Assembly (NCBI RefSeq): GCF_016808095.1
Contig: NC_068976.1
Coordinates: forward strand, 11,007,001 to 11,071,000
Length of the DNA stretch: 64,000 nt
Direction: 5' to 3'
DNA from: Vigna angularis
Taxonomy: Eukaryota > Streptophyta > Magnoliopsida > Fabales > Fabaceae
The translations under genes and the position numbers were made by a program. Shown one piece after another: positions 11,561 to 26,781 of this stretch. The notes below the pieces were generated by a model. The model was not told the origin of the DNA and did no database searches. It worked only from the letters and a program-made list of their open reading frames with translations. Position 1 is the stretch's first letter; every line of letters begins with the position of its first letter.

Positions 11561-11849
11561 AAGAATTTACTTTTCGACGTGGAATATTTGATTCTATAAC
11601 ACATAACCCATTCAATTTAATACACAATGTCACACAATTTAAAAAAGAATACAGCTCAACATCTGTTTAATGCCGTCCGTGAAAACTTAACGGAGAGGAC
11701 CCAATTGGCTTAAGTTTACAAATATTTGGACCAAATTGGCTCAATTTTACAAAGATATGGACCCAATTTTGACAGTTTAAAAAATGAGAACCCACTTGAG
11801 ATTCTCCAACAAATACGAGAACGATTCAAGAATTTAAACTAATTATATT

Positions 11850-12942
11850 TTGTTTGAATATAGAAAGAAAAAAATTGTTTAATTTAAAAAAAAATTAAGC
11901 CTATATTTAGAAAAAAATAAAAATATGAAAACCAAATTAAAACAAAATAAAAATAAAAAAACAATTATTTACGGATTGATACGTAAATAATTATCTATGG
12001 ATAAATTCATAAGTAACGTTTGCTACAACTAATTTACTTAAGAATTTTTGTTCATAGGCAGTACTCTATTACCTACTGATTTTATAAGTTACTTACGGAT
12101 TTTTGTTATAGGTAATGAACACAATAAAATTCTACGGTCATGTATACTTCGAATCATAACCACCGAGATTATCTTTCAAATTTTATTGTTTTTATATTCA
12201 TACCACACGTACCAAATTGATTAAAATGTTCTAAAGTTCGGTTATATTGTGTTGTTTTTACTCTTGTCCAAGATAAGATTTCAAGCAAGGTTAGATGCTG
12301 TATATTCAAAAAATAGATGTTGAATTGATTGTTGAGTTACACCACACAAGACGCATAAATTACGCATAAATTACAAGATAGTTGCACCTTTTTTTACCTA
12401 ATTATTTTTTTGGACTATGCAAATCAAACCCACTTGTCAAACAAAGTGTAAAGCACTAGGAATTACTTTAATTCCCAAATTGTTATAAAAAAGATAAATT
12501 TGTTTCCCATTGCAATTATTTTGTATGATGGTTTATGAGATTTCTTTATAATCAATTAACCTGATTTAATTTTCATCTCTAACCATTTTCTTCTCCGTAT
12601 AAATTTCCATTTTCACATCTTATTATTCCAATTGCTCATCTTTGAGACCAAAACTTGCTTAACCATTGAATATTTTTCGTGCCAAAATTTTATTTTTGCT
12701 CTTTTCCTAATATCCATGTTATATTATTGTCAAACCAATCTCGGTATTGTCCTCATTTTTTTATTTTCTTTAAATCTCTCCACCACACTAAATCATTTTT
12801 TGTTATAGATTTTCCGTTGCAAAGCATCATTTCCATTTTCTTAAGAGTGCCTCGTTAAATAATTATACGTCTTTTAATCATCGGTCTCTTATATAGTTTT
12901 TTGTTTGCAAATGTTTATTCATTTTATCCATACTATTTCTGA
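11850..12942. other. AT-rich spacer, nothing recognised
   Basis: No gene-like frame. At 11960-12120 there are diverged repeats of the type TTACGGATT / TAAGTAAC / ACCTACTGATT, resembling interior repeats of old DNA transposons, but no terminal repeats were found. Confidence 0.45.
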
Positions 12943-12947
12943 CCTTA

Positions 12948-15398
<2,451 letters not shown>

Positions 15399-15403
15399 CC
15401 TTA

Positions 15404-17021
15404 TCCCTATAAAAATTTTCTATAAATATTTAAGATTTCTATAATCACTAGTTTTGGTGCTTTGAAAAAAGAAAAGTGGGAGTGCTGTGATTACATATTA
15501 CACCTTGGTAGTCTTTTCTAGATTTTAAGAATAATATTTAATAATTGAATAAATATTTCTCTTAAAAGTGAGAGAATCCTAAATTATGTTCCGAATTTTG
15601 TTGTTGCTAACTTTCTTTTCATAAACTTCATTTTGATCAAGCCTGAATTTTCATATTGTGATTTCAAAAGTGTAAGAAAAACATCACGTTATTACAAAAC
15701 ATACAAGGAGATTATTTTGTTTACAACAATTCATATAGTTAGAATTTAGGGTTTGGGAATCCACCTTCTTTACTTTAACTTGTATGAAAGGAAGATGTGA
15801 AAAGAAGAAAAATTGGTAACATGAACTTTTTCCTAATGGAAACAAGTGAAATAAAGATAGAGTAAGAAACTCGATTTAAGTCCATTCCCATACCAAATAA
15901 CGAGAAAAAGGTAAAAAGGCTAAAAGATTTAAGATGGAGAAGATGAAAAATACTCTCTCTCTCATTTTCTCTTAAAGTGTCCGTGACTTTTAAGTGAGAA
16001 ATGAGAGAAAAAAATTGACTTTGTTATTTATTTAGTCATACAAGTTTATAAAATAAATATGCACTAGTCTTGTAAAGTGAAGAAAAAAAATTCAAATAAT
16101 CTATTTTTTTTTCATTAAATGACCCTTAGATTGGTGATAGAAATGGAGTGACAGTTTTGCTTCTCAAATGGCAAATTTTAAATCAATGAATAACAATGGT
16201 TGAGAGAAATGGTCTTGGCTCATTTCTTTTCATGGTTAAGATTAAATATAAAAGAGTTTAGGGTGATGCTAACTGAAGTTTAAGTTTCAATTAAAATTAA
16301 TTATGTACATTAAAAATTATTAATAATGAAAAATATTTAAATAATAAATTTTAAATATTGATTAAAATATTTCTTAAATAAATATTAATTTCACAATTAG
16401 AATGTTTAATTTAGCACTTTAAATAAGTAAATTAAAAATTTGTAAGAAAATCTAGTTAAATTCATACGTATAAGTAAATTAATTAAATTTACATCTAAAA
16501 TTAAGAAAACAGATTATATATTTTAGCAAGCTTATAATTATCATTGAAATTTAATAATGTTACAAAAAGTAAAAGAAAAAACAAGATAATTTACAATGCA
16601 CTGGATACATATACAATGAAATAAATGTATGTCTATTACGTAATAATTTGATTATAATAATGTTTAATATTATATATTTACAAATTATATTATTAATCAA
16701 ATAAATCTTATTATTAATATTATTTTGTTGAATTATCATATATATATAATAAATTTTTATTTTTTATATTATTTGATATTATTTATTTTTACAAGAAATT
16801 TTATAGGACTCGAAATCTTATAAATACATTATAATGTTGATTAGACTAAATATATTTTAAAGATGCCACACGTTATATTCCAGCTAAATATCCAAATTGG
16901 TATAATATTAAATCTTTTAAAACAATATAATTTTTAAATAATTATGTATTAAGAATATAATTTATAATTTAATGAATAATATTTTGTTTTACATTATATT
17001 ATATTTATCCTCTGTAATTAA

Positions 17022-17058
<37 letters not shown>

Positions 17059-19500
17059 CTAATAAAATAATATTAAACATATTTTTTAGTTTTCGTTTTT
17101 TAAAATTTTAATTGATAATGAAATTCTATTGTATAGGACACAAGGAAGGAAAAATAATTAACACATGTGGTTCATTACATGTGATGGAGTGTTGATTCTC
17201 GCCTTGAAGTCTTAACTAGAGAGATTAATTTACTTCAAGATGAATTTGTTAAGTTTCAAGCAACAACAATATAAAAATACATAAAAGTACCAAGGCTAAT
17301 TTGATTTGACATTTGAAGATTTATATCACAAATTTTTGATAAAACAATTTTATTAAGTAATTTTTATAAGGATAAAATTATAAACTTTCTAAAAATACAA
17401 TCATTCAAGTATTCAATAATATCTAATACCATTAAGTTAGAAAGAAAATATTCAAATCAATCTTTTATTCTTATAATAATTTTCTATTAATATAAGATCA
17501 TATAGAAAAATTAGACCGTCTATCCATCCAAGTATCCAAGTTTTAAAGTTTAACAATAAATATTAAACGAATATCCTTTTAGAAAGAGAAGTGTCTGCTT
17601 AACCTATAATATCTAAGCATTTACTCAAATAAGATAAAAACCTAAAACTTTACATAAAAAGCAACGCAAATCGTCCAAATGCTAATATAAATTTTTTTCA
17701 AAATAAGAACATCGACAACAATGTTTTTTTGAAGTCTATATCATCTAACACAATTATTTGCAAGAAACGTATGATAAAAAAAAAGAAAAAACTACATGAA
17801 AGTTTTAGAGATAATATACTTAAGGATTTTATACACATAAAGAGATGAAAAGAAAAATATGTGATGAAGAATCCGTTTTACGAATACAAAACTCTCTAAT
17901 TGAAATATCTTTTCTTAAAAATCATAATAACACTAAAGCTTAAATGTTTTACATAAAAAAGATAGTGTTGTAAACGAAAGTATTTCATAAAGAATATTCT
18001 CTAATGAAAAGTTATGTTGAATATCTTTTAACAAATTCTAAAACCATAATGCATCGTTTAACTAACATTTGAGTGATGAACCATTCCTTGAAGAGTCTTA
18101 TGTGTTTGCACGATTCTCCAATTCTAGAATTCATAAGTAGTGCTATTAGTATTATTTGAGAATATGACATAATATTTGAAAAATTATCTTCTAAAAGAAA
18201 TTGTCATGGACTTCTCTCTCTCTCGATACCACAAGTTTAAAGTTGTTCTCACTGTTTTTATTTTTATTTTTAAAAGATTGTTTTGTCATGTCAAATATTA
18301 TCTAGTTCATTAAAGAAGAAATTAATCTTGTTTGTGATAATGTAATTATTTAAACTTTAGAGTTTAGTGTAATTATTGTTAGTTCAATAAATTTTTACAG
18401 GATGAGACTTAGATATCTAATTTCCATGTTATGTTATAATTATCAATAATGATATGACTAAAATATATTTGTAATAAAATGAAAAAAGAAATTGTCACTT
18501 GTGATGAATGAATTAACGTGTAAAATAATGCTTTTTTAAATAAAAGTTGGCAATGATAGGATTTTAGGAGGAGATAAGAAAACCTAATTGCACTATCTCA
18601 CTTAGCAAATCAATTTCATTCATTAGAGAAAACAGAACCCATGCTCCCCTACGCAAACACAACTTACTCAAAACAAACGATTATCTTCACATTCTTTTAC
18701 CCAACCAATTTTATTGCTAAGAGAAATAAACTTACAACCCAATTTCTAAAAAATCTAACATTAGGATTTTAATAAGAATTTATAAAATAAAAAAATAAAA
18801 ATTGATATATACTGTTATAATTCTTTTATTGGATTCATTAATCACGGCCTTTGACAAAGTTAAAATTGTTTATTCAAAATAGGTTATGTCAAAGCTTTAT
18901 AAAAATTCACCTAAATTTATAAGAGAACTCATATTTGAAAAATTCAAATATAGATCGAAAGTTTATAGAAAAAAAAATATAAAAATTTAGTAAATTATAA
19001 GAGAAAAAACACTAAAAAGTACTTAATTTTAATATTTTAGATTGAAAGGAGTTTCATGTTTTTCCTGAGCAACTCGTTTCATTAATGATGAATTTCTTTA
19101 ATCTATCTTCATTAAAAAAAATCAACAATTCATATTTATTTCTCTATACTTACATATTTCTTTAATCTCAGTGTTTAACTTCTATTAATCTTCTTGGGAG
19201 CTGAGGTGGAGAACGAAGGTTGAAAAATGGCCTAGAAAAGATGATTGAAATTTTGTGATGAGAGTATTGTAAATGGGTATAAAAAATAGTGATTAAAGCT
19301 TTAAGATGGAAAAATTGGTAGAGATAGGTGATAAAAAAAGTGGAAATAATCTCCATAAAGACTTTTGGAAGATAAAATTGAAAAAAAAAATGAGCTTTTT
19401 CATAAATGAAATTTAATTTCTGAAAACTTTCTCATTAATTTTAATGTATATATTTTTTTCTGGGAAAAGGTTTTTCATCATATCATACCTCTAATGAAGA
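15404..19500. other. AT-rich intergenic DNA, nothing recognised
   Basis: Several kilobases with no supportable gene. A (AT)n microsatellite of about 33 bp lies at 17023-17055. The stretch 17570-18200 has AT-rich sequence with repeated short motifs and may be old retroelement DNA, but no terminal repeats were identified. Confidence 0.5.
17023..17055. repeat. (AT)n microsatellite
   Basis: About 16 uninterrupted AT units. Confidence 0.95.
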
Positions 19501-19739
19501 AGGAGGATTAGAACAATCAAAATGTGACAGCAAGATTCATTCGATTGTGTTTCTGACCAAAAGGGTGAGAATATCATGTTTTAGGTTCACTTACAATTTC
19601 TCAGCAACCAAACATGCTCCTCTTTCATTATTTTCAAGAACAAAACATCTCGAATATTTGCTAGCTTTTATGTCTCCCCTCCTTTCTTTTCTTTTACTAA
19701 AGTCTAAGAAATTCTCTACTTTTTTTTTTATTTAATGCT

Positions 19740-20100
19740 ATTAATCTGCATGCAGCACTGAATTCTCCCCTCCAAGAATTCACATTTTTTATGTGCAAAA
19801 TCTTCTCTTCATTGACTTGTGCAAATGCAACTGTGTAGGTACGTTCCACCTTTGGTCTTTGGCGTCCATGGGGTGTGTTCTTTACTGTCTTTGTTGTTTG
19901 TCTTGGTTTGGCAGCTGAGAGAAAAAAAAAGGTACTGAATTTTCAACTTTTAATGTCACTTCTACTGCCCCACTTATTACTTAATCTGTAAGAAAATAAC
20001 TTTTTCAATGTGTTATTTATAACTGTATGATTTTGTTTCACCAAGTGAGTTTTTGAGGTTTTGTCTAACTATGAGTGAAAATGGGTGTGAAAGATCCAAA
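19740..20100 (+). other. Possible 5' region of the Gag1-like clamp gene
   Basis: Pyrimidine-rich sequence with donor-like sites (TGTGTAG|GTACG at about 19838 and AAAAAAG|GTACTG at about 19932) precedes the coding exons of the gene at 21677 and may hold its untranslated first exon. The protein family begins MGC(F/C)xGCC and the exon at 21677 opens with the last two bases of a glycine codon. An upstream exon ending ATGG is therefore needed; ATGG|GTGTGA at 20081 is one candidate. A full-length transcript would be required to decide. Confidence 0.3.
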
Positions 20101-21037
20101 GTCACTGGTTGCCTTGATCAAGGTGATATTGATTTTTTTTTTTTGTGGCTAATTTCTAGAAAATTGAAATTTTTATTGCTTTGCATCTTTCAATCTTTCT
20201 GGGTATGTTAAGGTTCTTCTCTGTAATGTGTAATACTTTTTTAATCACGTTTTGGAATCTTTGCTTGCACTTGCTTAGTTTTTAAGCAAGCATAAGATAT
20301 GCAACAAGGTAGCCTGATGGGGCTTTTTGTTGTTTGTCATTCTTTCTTTGGATTCTTTGGAAGTTTGTATAAGATACATACAATTTACTTCTATTATAGA
20401 GTTTCATCACAGAAATGTGTTCTAGGGGTTGCTTTCAAGCACCGTTGGTTAGATGCGTTGTGAATAAACCCTCATGTTCATTGTTTTGTGGTGCTTGGTT
20501 TCGTGTTCTTGTGCTTTCTTTCATGGATAAGTTCAAGCTCAAATGCAAGGGGATTTTCTCTGTAAGAGAGACTTATTTTATGCTTATTTCTATTTTAGGA
20601 ATTGGTGTTTTTCCTATTTGCTTCCATTGATATCTTGTCAAAATAGTTACTACACATAGATTTGCACTTCCATAGTGATAACATATATCTGTAGCAGTGA
20701 GCCTTGTAGCTGTTCTAGGCACAGGGTTGTTTCAATTTTTTCTTGTTCATATGTAAATTCAGGTCATTGAAAATTCAATTGACAGGAAAAAGGATAGACT
20801 ATATATAGTACTGGTTTGAACTTGATAGCTACATTTAAGTTCTGAGAGCATTTCTCCATAATCTCTCATTTTACAAATAATCATGTACTTTTGTTGTGTA
20901 AGACATTGATCGTAAACAAATACACCTAAAAGTTAGTCATATGAGGAAGTTCATATCTGTAATGTGCTTATGATATGAGAAATTCTCTAATACAAATACC
21001 AAATGAAATAAAGATAATTAGCAAGTGAACAAAATAC

Positions 21038-21427
21038 GGTTAAGAAGTGAATTTTAAACCTAATTCAATCCTACAAAACCTGTTTGTAAGGTGAGATTTA
21101 TATCCATTTATATAATGTAAACTAGTCGTTATTTTTAATCGATGTGGGATCTCCAATACATCCTCCTCACACCGAAGCATATACATCTCGAGTGTGGAAC
21201 TAGACATTAATGGATAGTCTAATAGCTGTCTGATCACGGGTGGAATAATAGACCCAACAAATATCAAATTTCGCTTGAATAAACTTTAATCCATGACTTT
21301 GATACTATGTTGAGAAGTGAATTTTAAGCCTAACTCAGTTTTACAAAACCGGTTTGTAAGGTGAGGTTTATACCCACTTATATACTATAAATTTGTCTTA
21401 TCTCTTGTAGATGTGGAATCTCCAACT
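21038..21427 (-). mobile_element. Complete TRIM-type miniature LTR element
   Basis: On the minus strand two LTR-like segments of about 120 bp (about 21427-21307 and about 21157-21038) share GGAGAT(T/C)CCACATC, a TATA segment, CTCACCTTACAAAC(C/A)GGTTTTGTA and an AAAATTCACTTCT(C/T)AAC end. Between them, about 150 bp start with TAGTATCAAAGTCATGG, a diverged initiator-tRNA-Met primer-binding site. They end in the purine-rich GTGTGAGGAGGATG, a polypurine tract. No protein is encoded. It lies about 250 bp upstream of the first visible coding exon of the Gag1-like gene, so it is probably intronic. No clean target duplication was found. Confidence 0.82.
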
Positions 21428-21676
21428 ACAAAGAGTGTAGACTATTATGTCTCTCTTGATTTGCCATTTATTGTATTGTTCAGGTATGGTGATAAGTTCT
21501 ATAAACCGAGTGGCACATTCATGCTAGGTTGTGTTGATTAACTAGTGTTATAATTGGTACCAGCAATTTTTCTATATCATTAACACCATCTTTTAATTAA
21601 AGCTGGTAGGTTGAATGTTACTAATAGTTGGTGTTGATCATGCTTATGGTTTAACCTGTTCTATAACAGAACATAG

Positions 21677-23156
21677 GTTGTTTTGGATGCTGCAAAAAAA
21701 CTCCAGAGATTACTTCAATGGATGAAGCTTCTAAAGGACTAAGAGGTCAAGAACAACCAGTGACTAGAATGGAAGGATCAGATGGCTTCTGGAGCAGCAG
21801 CACTTTTGAATTAGACCCCAGTGAAGCTCACTCGCAGAGAAGCATGTCATCAATCGGAATATCAAATAATCCTTCTGATCCTCAAAGTATTGGAGGCAGT
21901 CAAAGTGGTCCTCCTGAATTTGTCAACCATGGCAAGTTTGCTATTATATATGTTCATCATCTGTTGGTTCTCTGCTATGGAAACAGTCTTGCTTAATCGT
22001 TAATAGAGTTACTCAGGACTTATGTCTTTTCTAACGTTTTAATATTGAGAAATGCTAACTGCATACTTCTATAAAATTTATTGAAAATATAAAATTGTAT
22101 ACCTTTCACATCTTGTTTAATGAGTCTAGCTAATGACTTTGTAATTTTTTAGGAATTTTAACCGATAGTAGAGACTGTGTAAGAAAGAGTTTATTCGAAA
22201 ATGTGTTGCTAGAATTTCTCTTCAATATTTTCACAAATGCTTGCATCAAACACCTTGAACATCAAGTAACAGTTAAAATTCAACTTCCTGGTATGCAATA
22301 ACTGAATGTCTTGTTGTAAATTTAATTTCTTTAATCTTGATGGTAAATTTAGTTATGTAAAACTACTGTTTCTGGAACATAAAATTAAATCTAGTTTTCA
22401 GGATTTTGGTTTATCTGTATGCATAATTCTTTGTTTTCATTCATCTCTGACAGAAAAGTTTGATCCATGCAGGGCTTCTTCTCTGGAACCAGATAAGGCA
22501 ACAATGGGTAGGAAAGAAAGGGTCTGAGAGTATCACAGAAATTCAAGAACCAAGAATAAGGTAAACAAATATCTGCATTCTACGGTGAAATCTCAAGTGC
22601 TGAGTTAAAATATGTACTCCCTTTTTCTTTCATGAATGCATATAAATTTCTGCACTGAAGAGAGGCAATAGATAATTTTCTGAGTTACAGCAGTACTCTT
22701 GCTAATCTCTTATGTAGCATTCATTTATAAGTTATTCTTTATAGCCAAAACATACATGCAGTTTCTTAAGTGCTTTTAGTGGTGCAATCTGATACAAATT
22801 ATAATTTTACTTTGATAGCTTATGCTGCTCACCTTTGTCATAACTTTTATTATGCAAATATTAGAGTTGAACATCAATGTCTTTTTGAGGTGTTTGTAAA
22901 CCTCCTTATTCTGAGCTTATGTTCCACAGTTCCAATGCAACCTATGACACCTTACTTGGGAGCAACAAGCCCTTTCCCCAACGCATTCCTTTGAGAGTAT
23001 GATTTTCTGAACCTTGTTCTTCATCTACTGATATTTTAGTAAGAAAAATACAACCCTTTTCTTGAACATATCACTGATTGTTTATACTATATCTTGTGAT
23101 AGGAAATGGTTGACTTTCTTGTTGATGTTTGGGATCAAGAGGGTTTGTATGACTGA
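21677..23156 (+). CDS. Gag1-like clamp domain protein (former DUF4050), 5' end unresolved
   Basis: Four coding exons are supported: 21677-21931, 22473-22560, 22930-22996 and 23103-23156 (TGA at 23154). Joined, they give about 153 residues plus an initial Met-Gly that must come from an upstream exon. The protein starts CFGCCKKTPEITSMDEASKG and has an FWSSSTFELD block, a serine-rich SQRSMSSIGISNN block, FVNHG-LLLWNQIRQQWVGKK, SNATYDTLLGSNKPFPQRIP, and the terminal EMVDFLVDVWDQEGLYD. This order and the C-terminal block match the small plant Gag1-like clamp family as I remember it; its biochemical role is not established. The Cys-rich N-terminus suggests lipid modification (inference). Intron 1 has a GC donor (CATG|GCAAGT) and the other introns are GT-AG. 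If the upstream exon is missing, ATG 21718 is the first in-frame start. Confidence 0.88.
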
Positions 23157-23980
23157 CCAAACAAAAATGTAAGTTTTTGTTTTTCCAAGGATTTTGGAGG
23201 AGAGGTTATGTGGAATTTGTTTGTTGTTACAATAGCTGTGAATGGAATAACTTCAAAATTTTCGCTTTCTGTTCTTTTCTTATTCCAAATCCATTTCATT
23301 AGTTCATTTGTGTAACTCTTCATTATTGATTTTTTGGTGGAAAGATTCATAGACAAATTATCAGCTGCAAAGGGATCATTTCAAGCTTATGCTGTTGCAA
23401 GTTTCTCTGATATGTGTTCTCACTAGCCATTATTATAGAAATTTGTTTGTCCCATGATAAACAATTTGCATGGCAAAAATGTTTTACAAGGACTAAATAT
23501 TTTATAATTTATTTTAGAAACAAAATTATAAAAAAATTATAAGCTTTTAAGTTTTTAAGAATATTATGCAAAAAAATTTCTTGACTATGCTTTATGGTTA
23601 TATAATTCACTTTTTATTTTTATAATAACAGTTGCTCAATGGAGATATCTAATGGATGTCTTTGGAATATGTTATCCAAACATGTCTTAATCTTTTCCCA
23701 TTCACTTTTAAAAGAAAATGTCATTGTCACAGTTTATATGTTTCAAAATATATTTTAAGTATAGTTGTGTTAAACAAATATTCATTCTGTGCATGATTCA
23801 CTGAAGATAAAAGAAAAAAAGTTAAAAATAAAAACGTACATTAAAAATGACATATCAAGAAGCAAATTGCAACATGAAATGAAATATTAGAATGAGAGTT
23901 TTATTTCACGCGTATCCCAATAGTTTAGCTTTTGTCTTATTATTAGCTTGTTCATACTCCCTTTCAAGCTGAAAATTGAA
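23157..23980. other. Probable 3' UTR, then AT-rich spacer
   Basis: The T-rich sequence after the stop of the Gag1-like gene up to about 23450 is probably its 3' UTR; no poly(A) site can be fixed. The rest is AT-rich and unassigned. Confidence 0.4.
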
Positions 23981-23982
23981 TA

Positions 23983-24058
23983 AAACATTGAGGGGTGTGC
24001 AAAGAAATTGAGGGGTGTGAAACGAAATTGAGGGGTGTGAAAAGAAATTGAGCGGTGC
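23983..24058 (+). repeat. Minisatellite, about 21-bp unit, four copies
   Basis: The unit AAATTGAGGGGTGTGAAACG, in slight variants (ACATTGAGGGGTGTGCAAAG first, AAATTGAGCGGTGCAGG last), repeats head to tail. It is G-rich on the plus strand in an otherwise AT-rich region. Confidence 0.9.
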
Positions 24059-24923
24059 AGGAAGTAAAAGCTATCAAAAATCCATATTCAATTAATAATT
24101 TTGAGTAGTTATTCTGAAATTTTCATTTCAACGACACCAACCTACTTGACAAAACAAACAAATCATCAAGACTTTTTCGAATTTACTGAACAATCTATTC
24201 CTTTTGCGAAGCATTCATTCTTCCAACACACCTTTAAAAATATATATATACAACAAAAAATTATTCTGCCATTGTGCTCATGGTCAAACTACAAGAACTA
24301 AAACAAATTACTATTTATAATTTATTAATGTTTCAAGGTTGCTAAGTAAAAGGTTGTTGGAAGACCATATCATTGAAAACCCAATTGAAAGCAAGAACCG
24401 TTGAAAATGTCAGCAAGAATTAGTGAGAATTAAAGAAAAATAGATATGTATGTGATGTATTTTCTATTTCTTCCATTGTTGTAACTTGGAAAAGTTGAAA
24501 ATATATACCCTAATATTGCCCTTTCATGTATCTCTAGTAAGGGTAATCACGTCAATGACACGCTAATAAGACAACTTATGTTAAAAATAATGAACAAGCT
24601 GCAACACAACAATCATTTGATTAATTAGAAAAGAAATCGAAGTATATTCGGAAAGAATTTTGTTTATTTTAACGGAGAGAAAAAAATTAACTTACTACTT
24701 CGTAGAATTTGTTTTCTAATAACTTCTCAATAATTTGATTTTCAATCTTTACATAGGTTGATTTTAATTTGAAAAAAAAAACTTATATCTTTTTCTGATA
24801 CTGCTTATGAATAAACTTTTTTTTGACATATACATAAATTAATGCAAACTTTATTCTTTTATATATTTTTCCTTTTTTTTCAAATATTTATGATGAATGA
24901 GTTCATGTCCTTGTATTATTCAC

Positions 24924-25929
24924 CACTAGAAAATAAATAAATTTTTAAATGGATAAAATTGTCAACAATCATCAAAATTTATTGGTAAATAAAAATTATT
25001 ATTAATATTTAAAAATTGACTAGTAAAATGTCTAACAATAAAATTTTTGAACGAATACGAAAGTAATTTGATGGTAAATATTTATTGATAATTATTAATG
25101 GATTTTAGTTGTTCATAACTATTTGTTAGTAAATATCGTGATTTAATTTTTCTCTTCTTTCTCCTCCCCTTCTTCTTCTTTTTTATATTTTTTTTTTCTT
25201 CCTCCTCCTCCTTCTCCTCTTATTATTTCTTTATTATTATTATTGATATTGTCTTTGCTTCCATCATTGTTATTGTTGCCTATACAATTGTCGTTGTTGT
25301 TGTCACCTTCTTTTTTTTCTCCTCCTTCTCTCATTTATCTTTATTTATCTCTTTATCTTCCACCTATCTTAATTAATTCATAACATATTTGTTACACTTG
25401 ACAGAAAAATTAACATACATTCTATCGATAAATTTATTGACAGAATTATCAACAAATTTTAAAAGATAAAATTGTTATTGAATTTACAAACAAATTTCTA
25501 AAAAAATTATCAAAGATTTATCAACAGATTTACAAAATTTCATTTACCAACTATTTTTTTTAAATCATTACCAATAGATTCATCAATAAATTAAAAAAAT
25601 TAATGACAAATTTCAACAAATTTTAAAAGAATTTGTTATCAATAAATTTATTGATAAATTTTTAAAAAATTTAATAATCAATTGATTTACTAACGAATTT
25701 TATAACATCTAAAACGAAAGTTTTATTATTCATTTTATTGATAGAATTTATCAACCTAAATATTTATCGATAATAAATATAAAAAATTACTAATGAATTT
25801 TATTAAATAAATGTTATTAATGAACCCATTAATGAAAAAATATTCATTAGTTAAAATTTTAAAATTCGTTCTTTATTAGTATATATTTTTAATAAAATTC
25901 TATAAACAATTTAATATTTTATTACAGTG
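24924..25929. mobile_element. Possible old CACTA-like element
   Basis: The left end CACTAGAAAATAAATAAATT and the right end (reverse complement CACTGTAATAAAATATT) are weakly CACTA-like. The interior repeats AT-rich motifs of the type TTATTGATAAATTT / ACTAACGAATTTT, resembling decayed subterminal repeats. A polypyrimidine block with TCC/TTA runs lies at 25143-25340. No 3-bp duplication or transposase was found. Confidence 0.35.
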
Positions 25930-26354
25930 ATTTCAGAAGTTATAAAAAATATAGCATTACTACAGTGTTATTATATAGTCATCCATCGTCTTTTGTATTA
26001 GGTAAAATAATTATAATTATTATTAATATAGCAACGTGGAGTTTGGGTCATGAGGAAAATGATGGAAATGACGTTAATGTTGGGATAAGAACGGGTAATG
26101 TTGGTTCCCTTCTAAGGCAGCAAGAGTCAAACGCGTTAAGAGAAAAGTAAGACAAAATAAATTGTGGCAAGTGGCACATCACTTATCTCAAATAAGGTGT
26201 GAATGAATGAAAATTGAAGAAATGTATGGCCTCCAAATTGGACCATATAATACAGACTACGATACGTGCAATTTTCCAAAATATATTACTCCATAGATAG
26301 GGTTCTTCTAACTATGCAGCATAAATCATGGTGAATCTTATGCATATTACATAA

Positions 26355-26574
26355 ACAATAAGTAAGAAATGAATTTCAAATTTAATTCAATCTTACGAAA
26401 TTATCTTGTAAGGTGAGATTTATATCAATTCGACAGTGGTAGTTATGATACCAGGTTATGAAATAGATTTTAAGTTTGACTTAATCCCAATAAATCAATT
26501 TGTAAAATGAGATTTACAATCATAAATTAGTGTTATCTCTAGTCGATGTGAGACTTTCAATAATAATTATTAGT
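26355..26574 (-). mobile_element. TRIM remnant, two LTR parts fused after internal loss
   Basis: On the minus strand a full LTR (about 26574-26455, with AAGTCTCACATCGACTAGAG and CTCATTTTACAAATTG) is followed by TGGTATCATAACTACC, a primer-binding-site-like sequence. It then jumps directly into the middle of a second LTR (ATATAAATCTCACCTTACAAG, ending about 26355). The internal region and the start of LTR2 are deleted. Same family as 21038-21427. Confidence 0.7.
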
Positions 26575-26781
26575 TTTAATTCATATATGTTTCGGGTGTA
26601 AACATGTTATGCCAATTCTTAGATTGTTTGTTCTATTTCGCTCATCTCTCTTGTCCTTTAGGTCTCTAAATATTCTCTTTTGTCCATAACCGTTCAAATG
26701 TTAACGTACTTCGATGCTAAAGTAAATAAATGACCTATTGATAGTATTAATGCAATGGTGCATTTGTTCTCAAAGTCAAAC

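Larger units (their letters stand above)
7278..11840. mobile_element. Mutator-type (Pack-MULE-like) element split by a solo LTR
   Basis: Long terminal inverted repeats of about 280 bp flank the element (7278-about 7560 and about 11560-11840). Both contain TGTTCTCGTATTTGTTG- and CCGTTAAGTTTTCAC-like sequence in opposite orientation. A perfect 9-bp direct repeat AATTATATT lies outside both ends (7269-7277 and 11841-11849), diagnostic of the Mutator superfamily. Subtracting the nested solo LTR at 8108-10932 plus its 5-bp duplication leaves about 1.73 kb. The interior (7560-8107 and 10938-11560) is much more GC-rich than its surroundings and exon-like, and no transposase frame is visible. This is the architecture of a non-autonomous element carrying captured gene fragments. 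Confidence 0.88.

Noticed and set aside
19868..19915. ATGGGGTGTGTTCTTTACTG as the start of the Gag1-like protein (MGC...).
   Set aside because: It reaches a stop after 16 codons and no donor joins it in frame with the exon at 21677.
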